Origin: Varibaculum vaginae
GTDB taxonomy: Bacteria > Actinomycetota > Actinomycetes > Actinomycetales > Actinomycetaceae
Reading direction: 5' to 3'
Assembly: GCF_900604285.1 (NCBI RefSeq)
Contig: NZ_UWNY01000002.1
Location: 157,817 to 221,816, forward strand
Length of the DNA: 64,000 nt
Shown: positions 1-9,444 of the stretch, in pieces
How positions within the stretch are numbered: position 1 is the first letter of the stretch
How the letters are laid out: every line of letters starts with the position of its first letter
Notes under the pieces: generated by a model
The model's input: only the letters and a program-made list of their open reading frames with translations
Told to the model about the DNA's origin: nothing
Database searches by the model: none
Translations under genes and position numbers: made by a program

Positions 1-2724
1 GGGAATGTTACGGGTTTGAAGTTTGTGAACAATACCCCGCAGAAACCGCGCACCGAGGTGCGGATTACGGTACCGATGATTGCCGGCCCAGAGGGGGTGG
101 ATGCGCGTTCCCAGAGTGAACTGGGTAAACAGGCTATCAACGATATCTGGAGTGTTTCCCGCGATAACGAAAAGCTGGATTCTAATAAGGTGATTAACAC
201 CTTGGTACCGCCGGCGGTGGATATCGAGCTGCAGAAGTTTGGGTGCAAGGGGATCGCATTTTCGGAATGTGAAGTTAAAAAGAAGAAGCTTGCGGGGGCG
301 AAGTTCGGCTTATTTAATAAAGAGGGCGTACTGAAAGCTACCGTTATCTCTGATAGTGAGGGTTGGGTTAGGTTTAAGAATACCCAGGCTAGCCCGGGTT
401 GGACGGTGCGAGAGCTAGAGGCTCCGCTCGGGTATTCTCCTAGCAGTAAAGCGTTTATACTGGCAGCGGCTAATTTTAGCGCCACTAATTACGATGGCGT
501 TAACGGTAAGTACCGGATTATATTGCCTGATGTTACTAACTATGGTTCTTGGCAGCCGATTGAGCCGGTAAAGGGCAGTGTCACGTTTAAAAAGGTGGAT
601 AAGGATCTCCAGCCTTTAACGGGTATTGAGTTTACGATTACTCCCCAGCCGGTAGAAGAAATTGATAAGAATGGGAATGGTACCGGGATATTTGTTACGC
701 CGAACTCGGCTCCGATTACGGTGCGCTCGAACGATTTCGGTGAGGTGAAGTTCTATAATATTCCTGCTGGTAAGTGGAGGCTGACGGAGAACCCGGGTGA
801 CCGTCACCTGCAGCCGATTGATCCGATTGATTTTACGATTAGTCGTTGTGTCACGTCATGTACTAACTTGAACGGTCTGAATTTAGCGTTCGGGTCTGGC
901 GATCTCGGCCTGGTTATAAACGATAAGGGTCGGGTGTCTTTGTCGAAGCTGGGCGTGCGGGGCATGGCCGATAAGAAAAAGACCTTTGGCGACTGGCAGC
1001 GCGGGGATGGCGTGATCAAAGGTGGCGCGACCTTCGAACTATATAGAGGAACTACGGACAATGCTACCAATCGGGTAAAGACGGTCACCACCGCCAGAGA
1101 TGGGCAGATGAACGTCATTTTAGACGGGCTGGATCTAGACCAGGTTTACACCTTGAAAGAGACCGTGGCTCCTGCCGGATATATCAAGAGCGATGCTTTA
1201 ATGCAGTTCCAGATTAATGCTGCTGGCAAGCTCATGGATGCTTCCGGGAAGAAGCCGCTGCTAGAGCAGGGCGAACTATTGGTGCCTAACGAGCAGGAAA
1301 AGCAGAAGTCTTCGCTGGTAATCACCAAGGTCGATCCCAAGGCTGCTGCTACTGCCCGCAATCTGAAGGGCGCGGTATTTGGTCTGTTTAAGCAGGCCGG
1401 CGATGGTTCTTGGCCGACCGAGCCGATCACGAAGGTAACTACTGGCGATACTGGGCAAGCAGAGTTTACCGAACTTGAAGGCGGCATTTACCGGGTTAAA
1501 GAGTTGAAGGCTCCGGTCGGGTATTATGTGGATTCCCGGGCGCAATATGATTTTGTGGTTGATGATTATAAGGCGCAGCAGTTTACTTGGACGGCTAATA
1601 ATGATCGTTCCCGCTTGCAGGTTTTCAAGTTCGAGCCTTTGGTAACAGGCGTTAGCGAGGATGCAGCTGACAAAGTGGTCTCCGGTACCCCGAATGCGAT
1701 TAAAATGGCTGCTCAAACGCCGGGTACTTTCGATGTGGTGATTCCGCTTGCTGGTGCCGAGTTCTCGCTGTTGGAAGCTGATGGGAAAACTCAAGTGCCG
1801 GGGGCTGGGGTCTTAGTTACCGATAAAGATGGGTATGTGGAAGTACCGGCAGCGGTGAAGTTGGATCCGGATAAGGTTTATAAGCTTAAAGAGACGAAGG
1901 CGCCGGCTGGTTATATTTTGAAGTCGAATCTGATTTCGGTGAAGGTGTCGGATTATTCTTCTCTGTCTGGGTTCACTGGTTTGATTACCATGGAGGTTCC
2001 TAATACTAAGAACACTGGTCGGGTTACGGTTTCTAAGTTGGCGCAGGAGACTGGTAAACCGCTGGCTGGGGCAGAATTCACGCTTAAAGATGTTACGGCT
2101 AATACCGAAAAGACTTTGACCACTAACGAGGTGGGGTTGGCGACTTTTACTGGTTTGCCTTTTGGTCACGAATATGAGCTGCGGGAAAGTAAAGCTCCGG
2201 ATGGTTATAAGCTATCTGCGGATGTCGAGAAGTTTACTCTTACCAGCGATAAGGAACCGGTAAAGACTTTTACGCGCTATAACCGTTTGAATAAAGTCGA
2301 TATCACCTTAAACAAGGTTGATGATAATGGCTCCGCGATGGCGGGCGTGGTTTTTGAGCTCTATAAAGAGGGGGCTAGTGCTCCGGAGCAGTCTTTGACT
2401 ACCGGTAAGGACGGTACAGCTAAGTTCACGGTGGAGCCGGAGCAAATCTACATTTTGAAGGAAATCAGCACCAAACAGGGTTATGCCTTGTTGCCGCAGC
2501 CGGTGAAGTTTAGGGTCACCGGGGACGGGAAAGTGACCGTTATCAGCGGCAAGGGTGAGGTAAATACTGTTAGTGGCGGGGGTAAAACCCTGACCGTCAC
2601 TAACTACCCCGAGGGGGAAATTCCCTTATCGGGGTATGCCGGTGCTTTAGAAGTACTACTTCTAGGGTGCCTGGTATTAGGGATTGCTATGTTATTCACT
2701 CTATTTGAAAGGAAGAGAAAGTGA
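1..2724 (+). CDS. Large CnaB-repeat ancillary pilin / surface adhesin, 5' end cut by window
   Basis: This is a cell-wall-anchored surface protein, probably the tip or ancillary subunit of the pilus encoded with the next two genes. The frame is open from base 1, so the signal peptide and N-terminal domain lie outside the window; about 907 residues are visible. At least six or seven SpaA/CnaB-like modules are recognisable from paired motifs such as LAGAEFTL and LKETKAPAGY. Glu in the E-box (KELKAPVGY, RESKAPDGY) is the family's isopeptide-catalysing residue. The C terminus has a sorting signal with IPLSG in place of canonical LPxTG, then a hydrophobic stretch and FERKRK. The stop overlaps the next GTG start by 4 bp, so translation is probably coupled. 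The family call is firm; tip versus base position on the pilus is inferred. Confidence 0.88.
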   Translation, partial: GNVTGLKFVNNTPQKPRTEVRITVPMIAGPEGVDARSQSELGKQAINDIWSVSRDNEKLDSNKVINTLVPPAVDIELQKFGCKGIAFSECEVKKKKLAGAKFGLFNKEGVLKATVISDSEGWVRFKNTQASPGWTVRELEAPLGYSPSSKAFILAAANFSATNYDGVNGKYRIILPDVTNYGSWQPIEPVKGSVTFKKVDKDLQPLTGIEFTITPQPVEEIDKNGNGTGIFVTPNSAPITVRSNDFGEVKFYNIPAGKWRLTENPGDRHLQPIDPIDFTISRCVTSCTNLNGLNLAFGSGDLGLVINDKGRVSLSKLGVRGMADKKKTFGDWQRGDGVIKGGATFELYRGTTDNATNRVKTVTTARDGQMNVILDGLDLDQVYTLKETVAPAGYIKSDALMQFQINAAGKLMDASGKKPLLEQGELLVPNEQEKQKSSLVITKVDPKAAATARNLKGAVFGLFKQAGDGSWPTEPITKVTTGDTGQAEFTELEGGIYRVKELKAPVGYYVDSRAQYDFVVDDYKAQQFTWTANNDRSRLQVFKFEPLVTGVSEDAADKVVSGTPNAIKMAAQTPGTFDVVIPLAGAEFSLLEADGKTQVPGAGVLVTDKDGYVEVPAAVKLDPDKVYKLKETKAPAGYILKSNLISVKVSDYSSLSGFTGLITMEVPNTKNTGRVTVSKLAQETGKPLAGAEFTLKDVTANTEKTLTTNEVGLATFTGLPFGHEYELRESKAPDGYKLSADVEKFTLTSDKEPVKTFTRYNRLNKVDITLNKVDDNGSAMAGVVFELYKEGASAPEQSLTTGKDGTAKFTVEPEQIYILKEISTKQGYALLPQPVKFRVTGDGKVTVISGKGEVNTVSGGGKTLTVTNYPEGEIPLSGYAGALEVLLLGCLVLGIAMLFTLFERKRK

Positions 2725-4292
2725 GTAAGAAAAAGTTATTAGCCATGCTAACCGGCATGGTGATGGCCTTCATGGGTCTGGCCGGAGTAGGCGCCGCCAG
2801 CGCTGATACTACGTTGACCCCGAATACGCCTCGGGCATCTATGCCCGATAAGGCAAGTTTGACGGTGCATAAATTTATGGGTGCTACCACGGATGTGAAA
2901 AACGATGGTACCGAGCTAAACGCGGCTGAGATGAATAAGCTGACTACCCAGAAAGAGTTGGCGGGAATCAAATTCAACCTCTACAAAGTTGAAGGCGTTG
3001 ATATTAACACCAATGCGGGGCTGAAACTGGCCACCAAGCTTGCCAAAATTAAATTGGATTCCACAGTTGTTACCACTGGTATTAAGGATGGATCTGATAC
3101 CTACAAGCTTGTCCCGGCTAAAAATGCTTCCGCGGTGACTGATACTGGCGGTACCGCGAAATTCGAAAATCAAGATCGTGGTCTTTATGTGGTAGTTGAG
3201 GACGTGGCTGGATCAGACCCGGATGCTATTAAGGCTGATGGTAAGAAGGTTGAGAAGGATCAGATTACTCCGATTGCTCCTTTCGCGTTGACTTTGCCAA
3301 TGACGAGTCCTGATGGTAAAACCTGGAATGACAACGTACATGTCTACCCCAAGAACCAGGTGGACGAGCTGAAAAAGGAAGTCAGCGACAAAAACGTTAA
3401 GGTAGGCGAGGAGTTCTCCTACACCCTATCGGCCACTTCCACTCCTACCGATAGCAATAAAGATAAGAAATTGGATAAGGACGACCTGGGCGGAGTTTAC
3501 GAATTCTATGATGAGCTACCTGCCAATGTATCCTACGTGGGAACCACGGCCACGATTGCCGGGGCAAACCAAACTGAGAATACTGATTTCAAAGTTACTA
3601 CCGATGGTAACAAGATCACCGTATCCTTCCAGGATCCTGCTTTAAATAAAATTGCTAAGGGCGTCGAGGTTAAGGTAAAAATCACTGTCAAGCTAAACAG
3701 CGTTCCAGGCAGCGGTCTTACTGAGAACGAAGGTAAGCTGTACCCGAATAAGTGGAAGAAAGATAAGGGCGACGGAATTCCGTCTAATAAGGTTATTACC
3801 AAGCACGGCGATATCGTAATCAAGAAGATTAACGGGTCTAACGAAGTCCTGGAGGGCGCAATTTTCACTGTGCACCTTAATACGGCTGCTAAGAAAGATT
3901 GCTCCACCTATGGTGACGTAATTGCGACATCAGAAGCGACTAATGCTCAAGGTTTGACCAAACTTGAGCATCTGCAGCTATCTAACTGGTACAACGGCGC
4001 AGCGGTTGGTGACGATGATCAGCAGCCTTACTGCTTGCTCGAGACGCAAGCTCCGGAAGGTTACCAGATCTTGCCGAAGGCGATTCCTTTCAAGCTGACC
4101 AAAGAGGGAAGCGTTACCGATCTGACCCAAGCTGCCAACGAGGCGGCTGCCGGTCACTTCACGACGGTTACCAACTACAAGAACCCGGGGCTGCCACTGA
4201 CTGGTGCGCAGGGGATTCTACTCGTTTCGGTTCTGGGCTTGATTCTGGTTTCGATTGGCGTGACCTTAGCGGTTAAACGTCGTCAAGACTAG
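2721..4292 (+). CDS. Major shaft pilin, SpaA/FimA type (isopeptide-forming fimbrial protein)
   Basis: This is the polymerising backbone subunit of a sortase-assembled pilus. The 523-residue protein has a signal peptide with probable cleavage after ASA-28. The pilin motif WNDNVHVYPK spans 202-211, with Lys211 the expected inter-subunit isopeptide donor. The E-box LLETQAPEGY includes Glu441. The sorting signal LPLTG lies at 491-495, followed by a membrane segment and KRRQD. Cys394 and Cys438 in the C-terminal CnaB domain could form a disulfide. Residues 212-340 hold the middle isopeptide-type domain. The start is GTG, overlapping the previous stop, with GGAAGAGAAA-like Shine-Dalgarno bases in the upstream coding end. 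By position between ancillary pilin and sortase it is the shaft pilin, the order seen in Actinomyces and Corynebacterium pilus loci. Confidence 0.93.
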   Translation: MSKKKLLAMLTGMVMAFMGLAGVGAASADTTLTPNTPRASMPDKASLTVHKFMGATTDVKNDGTELNAAEMNKLTTQKELAGIKFNLYKVEGVDINTNAGLKLATKLAKIKLDSTVVTTGIKDGSDTYKLVPAKNASAVTDTGGTAKFENQDRGLYVVVEDVAGSDPDAIKADGKKVEKDQITPIAPFALTLPMTSPDGKTWNDNVHVYPKNQVDELKKEVSDKNVKVGEEFSYTLSATSTPTDSNKDKKLDKDDLGGVYEFYDELPANVSYVGTTATIAGANQTENTDFKVTTDGNKITVSFQDPALNKIAKGVEVKVKITVKLNSVPGSGLTENEGKLYPNKWKKDKGDGIPSNKVITKHGDIVIKKINGSNEVLEGAIFTVHLNTAAKKDCSTYGDVIATSEATNAQGLTKLEHLQLSNWYNGAAVGDDDQQPYCLLETQAPEGYQILPKAIPFKLTKEGSVTDLTQAANEAAAGHFTTVTNYKNPGLPLTGAQGILLVSVLGLILVSIGVTLAVKRRQD

Positions 4293-4344
4293 GGAAAACC
4301 TAGAGATACTATATTAATAGAGTGAATAATAGCCCCTAGTATCC

Positions 4345-4384
4345 AAGAGGGGGCGGTGCAGATCGCTGCATCGCCCCCTCTTTG
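4345..4384 (+). terminator. Intrinsic terminator after the shaft pilin
   Basis: A 17-bp stem (4345-4361 with 4366-4382, one G-T pair) closes a 4-nt loop and ends in a short T run. It lies 50 bp after the pilin stop and 215 bp before the sortase. It should partly or fully separate pilin and sortase transcription, giving abundant pilin and less sortase. Confidence 0.75.
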
Positions 4385-4598
4385 CGCCCCAAAACTAGAA
4401 ACCGCCTCCTCGGAAAAGGCAAGGCGGATAACGGGGCGCCGGGCAGGGGAGGAGTACTCAACTAAGAAAAAGAAAAAATATCCTTCCGGGGAGTGCCAGA
4501 ACCGCAAACACCCGGAGTTGGTTAAGAAAATACCAGATTAGCTGGCGCAGCGATTAAGCGAAAACTACTAGGAATTTTGAGAGAGGAGGGGAGCCACG

Positions 4599-5690
4599 TT
4601 GCGAAGAGTCTTAATCATTGTTTTAACAGTGGTGGGGGCGTTGCTCTTGCTATATCCGGTAGTCGCGATTTTCATTGGCAATGTGCGTATCGGGGAAATC
4701 TCGCGCCAAGAGGCACGAGAAATGAAACAAATGGCTGCCCGCCCCGATCAGTCACAGGAGGTGCTGAAAGCGGCACACGAATATAACCACAATATTCGCG
4801 GGATCCCGATTCTCGACCCCTACCTTTTCCGGATGACCAAAACCGGGTCTGCGGAATATCAACAGTACCTTCACACCATCAGTGGAGACGTGATGGCGCG
4901 GCTAGTGGTACCCTCAGCAAAAATAGATTTGCCGGTGCGGCACGGAACTGATGATGACGCGATTGCCCGCGGCGCCGGACACCTTTTCGGCACCGGGCTG
5001 CCAGTTGGTGGCAAAGGAGTAAATGCCGTACTGACCGCCCACTCCGGGATGAGAACCGCCAGTTTGTTTGACGGGCTGCACGATGTCAAAGTCGGCGATA
5101 TTGCCTATGTGCAGGTGGCGGGAAAAAAGCTCGCCTATAAAGTCCGCGCTATCCACGTAATCAAACCCACGCAGTTAGAGTTATTCCATCCGGTACCAGG
5201 CAAAGACATCCTGACCCTGTTCACCTGCACCCCCTACGGACTTAACACCCACCGCCTGGTAGTTACCGCCGAACGCATCGCCCTCAAGGATGCACCCCAG
5301 ATGAATGAAGAAGGTCCCACCTGGTGGGATGCCTTGCGATGGTGGATGATACTCCCGATACTTATTTCCGCAGTGGGAGGAACCATCGTAGTGCGGTACC
5401 TGCGAAAAGGTCGTAAGAAAGACGATGAAGAAGGCAGCCCCGATAAAGCAGAAAATCTGGCGCAAGTTGGCAGGTTAACCCGGGCAGAAAGAGCGAAGAA
5501 GTTCCGGAAAACGCGTAAAGGTAAAGAACCACGCCATTCCCTGCGCTCGCACCATTCCTCTCGCGCCCCCAGAGGTGGCGAGGTCAGCGGAAAAAGCCGC
5601 CAAGCGTCCCCTCGGGAAAAAGAAAAAGCTTCACCTGAATACCATCCGTTTCAGCCTTCGCTTCAGCGCGCACGCGTCATTTCAGAGTAA
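4599..5690 (+). CDS. Class C (pilus-polymerising) sortase
   Basis: This membrane transpeptidase links pilin subunits through the LPxTG-type threonine and the pilin-motif lysine. The 363-residue protein has an N-terminal membrane segment (about 3-25). An active-site lid with DPY at 73-75 corresponds to the DPW/DPF lid of class C enzymes. The catalytic triad is His148 (TAHSGM), Cys210 (TLFTCTPYG) and Arg219 (NTHRLVV). A second membrane segment (about 247-266) precedes a long basic cytoplasmic tail (270-363) rich in Lys, Arg and Ser, longer than usual for the family. The start is TTG, preceded by GAGAGGAGGGG. It sits directly behind the two pilins it would polymerise. Confidence 0.95.
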   Translation: MRRVLIIVLTVVGALLLLYPVVAIFIGNVRIGEISRQEAREMKQMAARPDQSQEVLKAAHEYNHNIRGIPILDPYLFRMTKTGSAEYQQYLHTISGDVMARLVVPSAKIDLPVRHGTDDDAIARGAGHLFGTGLPVGGKGVNAVLTAHSGMRTASLFDGLHDVKVGDIAYVQVAGKKLAYKVRAIHVIKPTQLELFHPVPGKDILTLFTCTPYGLNTHRLVVTAERIALKDAPQMNEEGPTWWDALRWWMILPILISAVGGTIVVRYLRKGRKKDDEEGSPDKAENLAQVGRLTRAERAKKFRKTRKGKEPRHSLRSHHSSRAPRGGEVSGKSRQASPREKEKASPEYHPFQPSLQRARVISE

Positions 5691-5728
5691 AGGCGCCCTG
5701 CGGCCTATAAAATAGGAGTAAGCAGGCA

Positions 5729-6670
5729 ATGGCGCAGCAGAAGGGGGACATGATTATGTCGGAAAAAGAAACCATTTTAGTGGGGGTTGACGGCTCTCCG
5801 GAATCTTTAGAGGCCGCGGAATGGGCGGGGGCGCGCGCCGAGCAAAGCGGCGGGAAGCTGCAAGTATTATGTGCCTACGCGCTGCCCTCCTATACGGCCG
5901 CCTCCATGGATTCCGGATTCGCAGTAGTAGACAATGACGCCATCCGTGACAGTGCACAAACCGTAGTTGATCAGGCAGTATCGCACCTAGAAAAACGAGG
6001 CTACCAAGCCGAAGGGCGGGTGGAGGCTGGCGATCCCACCGCGATTTTGGTGCAACTATCAAAACAAGTTGATTTAATCGTGGTTGGTACCCGGGGTGGC
6101 GGCGGGTTCACTGACCGCTTGCTAGGAGCTACCTCCTCGGCGCTGCCTGCCTATTCTCGCTGCCCAGTAGTGGTAGTGCCGCGGCGGGGTGCCGATGACC
6201 AGTTCGTGCCAGTAAAGAAAATAGTTATCGGGGTTGACGGCTCCACGCGTTCCCGCAAATCCTTGCGCCGCGCCATCACCGAAACTCAAGTATGGGGCGC
6301 GGAACTGACCGCGGTAGAGGCAGTGCCGATGGCCTCTTCCGCGGGGGTATTGGCATGGTTGCCAGCTTCGGTGGACCGCGAAAGTATTTTGCGGGATGTG
6401 CGCAGTGAACTCAAGGAGATCTGTAAAGAAGAAACTGCTGATAGTGGGGTTAAAATACATTCCCACGCCCTAGATGGGAACGCGGCGGCTCTGCTCAATG
6501 AGTTTTCGACCGCTGTGGATCTGATGGTAGTCGGCACGCGAGGACGTGGAGGATTCGCAGGGGCGCTAATGGGGTCCACCTCGCAATCATTGCTGGCTCA
6601 TGCAGCTTGCCCCGTACTAGTAGTGCCCACCGGGGACCGCGATCTGGCGCCGAAGAATAGTGGCCGGTAG
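5729..6670 (+). CDS. Universal stress protein with two tandem UspA domains
   Basis: This is a cytoplasmic nucleotide-binding stress protein of about 313 residues. Two Usp domains lie in tandem (about 14-155 and 165-305). Each carries the ATP-binding signature: GTRGGGGFTDRLLGATS in the first and GTRGRGGFAGALMGSTS in the second. Each ends with a conserved CPV-V-VP strand. Tandem-domain Usps of this kind are common in actinobacteria and often respond to hypoxia or stationary phase; the condition is not visible here. The first ATG has AGGAGT nine bases upstream. ATG codons at 5750 and 5756 are alternative starts, the former preceded by AAGGGGGAC. Confidence 0.93.
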   Translation: MAQQKGDMIMSEKETILVGVDGSPESLEAAEWAGARAEQSGGKLQVLCAYALPSYTAASMDSGFAVVDNDAIRDSAQTVVDQAVSHLEKRGYQAEGRVEAGDPTAILVQLSKQVDLIVVGTRGGGGFTDRLLGATSSALPAYSRCPVVVVPRRGADDQFVPVKKIVIGVDGSTRSRKSLRRAITETQVWGAELTAVEAVPMASSAGVLAWLPASVDRESILRDVRSELKEICKEETADSGVKIHSHALDGNAAALLNEFSTAVDLMVVGTRGRGGFAGALMGSTSQSLLAHAACPVLVVPTGDRDLAPKNSGR

Positions 6671-6749
6671 CAGCGGTTATTTCGCGCGGTAGTGCCGGCC
6701 TGTCAGGACGCTAGCGAATCTGCCACCAAACACTGAGCATTTGCTGCAC

Positions 6750-6826
6750 AAGTGCAACGCAAATGGTTTCGTTGCACTTGCGTTACGACTCTAAATTTTG
6801 CGTTGCACTTTGCGTTGCAACGCAAA
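6750..6826. repeat. Cluster of inverted TGCAACGCAA boxes with an 18-bp perfect palindrome
   Basis: AAGTGCAACGCAAA at 6750-6763 is the exact reverse complement of TTTGCGTTGCACTT at 6797-6810. TTTGCGTTGCAACGCAAA at 6809-6826 is a perfect 18-bp palindrome built from the same half-site. A further partial copy, GTTGCACTTGCGTTA, lies around 6771-6785. This is either a multi-site operator or iteron-like cluster, or a structured RNA end behind the usp gene. The function is unknown. Confidence 0.7.
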
Positions 6827-7469
6827 CCGAAGGATTCTGCTTAGTGTTGTTCCCCTATTAATAAAGTTCCTGCGTCTGGAGTGCTGAGCGGAGGAGAAGA
6901 TCGGGAGTGTTACTTTCGGTCTTGCAGTTGGCCGCACCCTCTGTTTGGCGGATTCTAGAGGTGGTTGCAACGGTTGATGGTTTTAGGCAAGCAGATTCAG
7001 GGGGTGCTCGTTGGGCATCTGGGAGATAGTGGGGTTGATAGTTGGTGAGGTTGACGTTTGTGGTTGGTGGGGTGCGCCAGTAACCCTCCCTGACTGCCAT
7101 CTCTGCCCCAGGATTTATGGTTCTGACGCTTTTGTGCCCCCTCATCTGCGAATATTCTTGCTCCTGTTGGTTTGCGGGTGTCGTAGCCTCTTAGTGGATG
7201 AGCAGGCAGCTAAATATCTTAAATGAAATACAACACAAGTTAGCTGCATATCGTGAAAAGGTTTTGTCGGAGTTTTTAGGGTCGTTAGCGCCGCCTTGGA
7301 GCTAAAAATAGGTGGTTTTATGCCGAAAAGTATTTAAAATTGGCAATTTAAAGATAAATGTTACAAAAGAAAAGTTAGTTGCATTTAAAAATAAAGGAAA
7401 TTAAGCGGTTAATTTAATGAGTTTTCGTGTCGCATTCCTAATTTCAATTTCGATGAATTACGCAACAAG

Positions 7470-7478
7470 TTATCCACA
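7470..7478 (+). promoter_or_regulatory. Single perfect DnaA-box nonamer
   Basis: TTATCCACA matches the DnaA consensus and sits at the edge of an A+T-rich segment. No second consensus box, dnaA, dnaN or gyrB is nearby, so an origin is not supported. It could titrate DnaA or be chance. Confidence 0.3.
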
Positions 7479-7771
7479 GGCTGTCTTCAAATTTGCTTGT
7501 GTGTTCACTCCATGAAAGTTCGCCAAAACTGAGTGAAGTTCGGAAAATTTTCGCCGTCCGGATATCTGACCGTGTCCCGTAGCTAGGTCGCCCCCCTTGG
7601 CTGGTCTATCTCCTCCCCGAAGCTTGGCGCCGTTCTCTTCTCCTCACTTCCCCCACCTTCCTTACCTTCCTCCCTCCCTCCCTCAGCCTCCTATCACTCC
7701 CGCTGCGCACCCTCGCCATAGCGCCTTCTGCTGTACCGGGTCTTCGAAACCTCCGTTCCAGAATCCGCTCC

Positions 7772-7921
7772 GGAGGGTGAAAACGTCGCGGGAGGGTGGA
7801 AATGTCAGCGTTGTGCCTGTAGTGGCTTGTAAGGGTGTACAGGATCGCCCTCCACGGAGAAAATCACCCTCCCGGTACGGAAAGCCCTTCAGTGCGGAGA
7901 AAGGCGGCAAAACCACCCTCC
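7772..7921. repeat. Four GGAGGGTGR boxes, two direct and two inverted, upstream of metK
   Basis: GGAGGGTGA at 7772-7780 and GGAGGGTGG at 7791-7799 are direct copies, each followed by A-rich sequence and GTC. TCACCCTCC at 7864-7872 and CCACCCTCC at 7913-7921 are inverted copies, each preceded by AAAA-like sequence. The two pairs could fold into a stem in the metK leader, or be sites for a regulator. No known riboswitch is recognised. Confidence 0.5.
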
Positions 7922-8086
7922 AGGGTCGTTTAGGGTGGGGAAGGGGAATCGCCTGGTTTTCCAGATCGATGGCGAGGTGTTGCGGATAGTCCAGTGCGGC
8001 ACCCATTATGGTGACTTGTGACGCTTAACTCTGCTTACCTCCCTCCCAATTCCCGCAACCGCCAGCGCTGCCATAAACTGGAGACT

Positions 8087-9280
8087 ATGAGCGTAAAGCA
8101 GTCGATTTTTACTTCTGAATCTGTCACCAGTGGACACCCCGACAAAGTCTGCGACCGGATCGCCGATACCATTGTGGATGCCCTGCTAGAGCAAGACCCG
8201 GAGGCGCGGTCCGCAGTGGAAGTGATGGCCACCACCGGGCAGGTGCATCTGGCCGGAGAAATCACCACTTCTGGTTATGTTGACCTGCAGACCTTGGTGC
8301 GTGAAACCATTAACGAAATCGGCTACACCTCCTCTGATATTGGTTTCGATGGAAATTCTTGCGGAGTACTGGTTTCTATCGACCGCCAGAGCCCCGATAT
8401 TGCCCATGGGGTGCAAGACTCGTGGGAAACCCGCCAAGGCGCAGCGGTAGATGCCTTTGACCAGCAGGGAGCCGGAGACCAGGGGATGATGTTCGGCTAT
8501 GCCTGCAACGAAACCCCTGATTTAATGCCCGCCCCAATCTGGCTGGCGCATCGCCTAGCCAAGCAACTCGAAAAAGTCCGCCGGGAAAACGTCCTCGACT
8601 ACCTGTGCCCCGATGGGAAAACCCAAGTAACGGTACGTTACGAGGACGGGCGCCCAGTAGGGCTAGACACAGTCGTGCTCTCCACCCAGCATCGCGCCTT
8701 CGCAAGCCTTAAGGATCTGCGGGAAGAAGTGAAGGCCGCCGTAATTGACCCGGTTATCGCTCAGGTGCCATGGGTTGAAGATAGCAATTTCCGCACCCTT
8801 GTGAACCCGGCAGGACGTTTCACCCTAGGAGGTCCGGCCGCCGACACCGGCCTGACCGGCAGGAAACTGATTGTCGATACCTATGGGGGAATGGCGCGCC
8901 ACGGCGGGGGCGCATTCTCCGGGAAAGACGCCAGCAAAGTGGATCGTTCCGCAGCCTACGCGGCGCGGTGGGTAGCCAAAAACGTGGTCGCGGCTGGACT
9001 TGCGGATCGGGCGGAACTACAGGTGGCTTACGCTATCGGCTCGGCGCACCCGGTATCGGTAGAACTGGAAACTTTCGGTACCGAAAAAGCCGATAAAACC
9101 CAGATTCTGCAGGCTGTGCAGGAAACTTTCGACCTGCGACCGGCAGCTATTATCGATCACCTCTCGCTGCGTCGACCTATTTATGCGCGCACCGCCGCCT
9201 ACGGACACTTCGGTCGTTCCGGGTTTACCTGGGAGGATACCGGTAAAGCGCGGGAGCTACGCGCCAAACTGGGGGCATAA
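8087..9280 (+). CDS. metK: S-adenosylmethionine synthetase
   Basis: The enzyme makes S-adenosylmethionine from methionine and ATP in the cytoplasm. The 397-residue product has the normal length. Recognisable motifs are [13 protein letters not shown] near the N terminus, [16 protein letters not shown], and the glycine-rich [19 protein letters not shown] loop. The ATG at 8087 is chosen because the conserved [12 protein letters not shown] start follows CTGGAG by seven bases; an in-frame ATG at 8018 would add 23 residues with no family resemblance. It stands alone with a long, repeat-bearing upstream region and is separated from secA by about 160 bp. Confidence 0.98.
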   Translation: MSVKQSIFTSESVTSGHPDKVCDRIADTIVDALLEQDPEARSAVEVMATTGQVHLAGEITTSGYVDLQTLVRETINEIGYTSSDIGFDGNSCGVLVSIDRQSPDIAHGVQDSWETRQGAAVDAFDQQGAGDQGMMFGYACNETPDLMPAPIWLAHRLAKQLEKVRRENVLDYLCPDGKTQVTVRYEDGRPVGLDTVVLSTQHRAFASLKDLREEVKAAVIDPVIAQVPWVEDSNFRTLVNPAGRFTLGGPAADTGLTGRKLIVDTYGGMARHGGGAFSGKDASKVDRSAAYAARWVAKNVVAAGLADRAELQVAYAIGSAHPVSVELETFGTEKADKTQILQAVQETFDLRPAAIIDHLSLRRPIYARTAAYGHFGRSGFTWEDTGKARELRAKLGA

Positions 9281-9444
9281 AATCAGCGGGTCAGCTAGGG
9301 GAGTGACCACCAGCGAGAAAAGCTGGGAGCCGAAAAACCATTACCGCCAAGTGCCACGCCTAGAGGAAAAACTAAAATAACTAATCGTGCTTTTTGCCGC
9401 AGCCATATAGAATCGGTAAACGGAGCGAACACACGGGAGAACCA

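Larger units (their letters stand above)
6671..8086. other. Long gene-poor stretch between the usp gene and metK
   Basis: About 1.4 kb contains no coding frame I can support. Frames seen at about 7011-7226 and 7597-7989 translate to low-complexity or unpatterned sequence without family motifs. The stretch holds a cluster of TGCAACGCAA boxes (6750-6826), an A+T-rich core (about 7210-7470), one perfect DnaA-type nonamer (7470-7478), a pyrimidine-rich tract with CCCTCCCTCCC (about 7640-7690), and four GGAGGGTGR boxes (7772-7921). I did not recognise tmRNA, RNase P RNA, SRP RNA or a SAM riboswitch. Confidence 0.6.

Noticed and set aside
6671..7500. Chromosomal or plasmid replication origin
   Set aside because: Only one perfect DnaA box is visible, there is no dnaA, dnaN or rep gene, and the surrounding genes are not origin neighbours.
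7597..7989. 130-codon open frame upstream of metK
   Set aside because: The translation is Pro/Ser/Arg low complexity over a pyrimidine-rich tract, without a ribosome site or a family motif. A frame on the opposite strand covers the same bases.
7700..8086. SAM riboswitch before metK
   Set aside because: I could not find the conserved core elements of SAM-I, SAM-II or SAM-IV; only repeated GGAGGGTG boxes are present.
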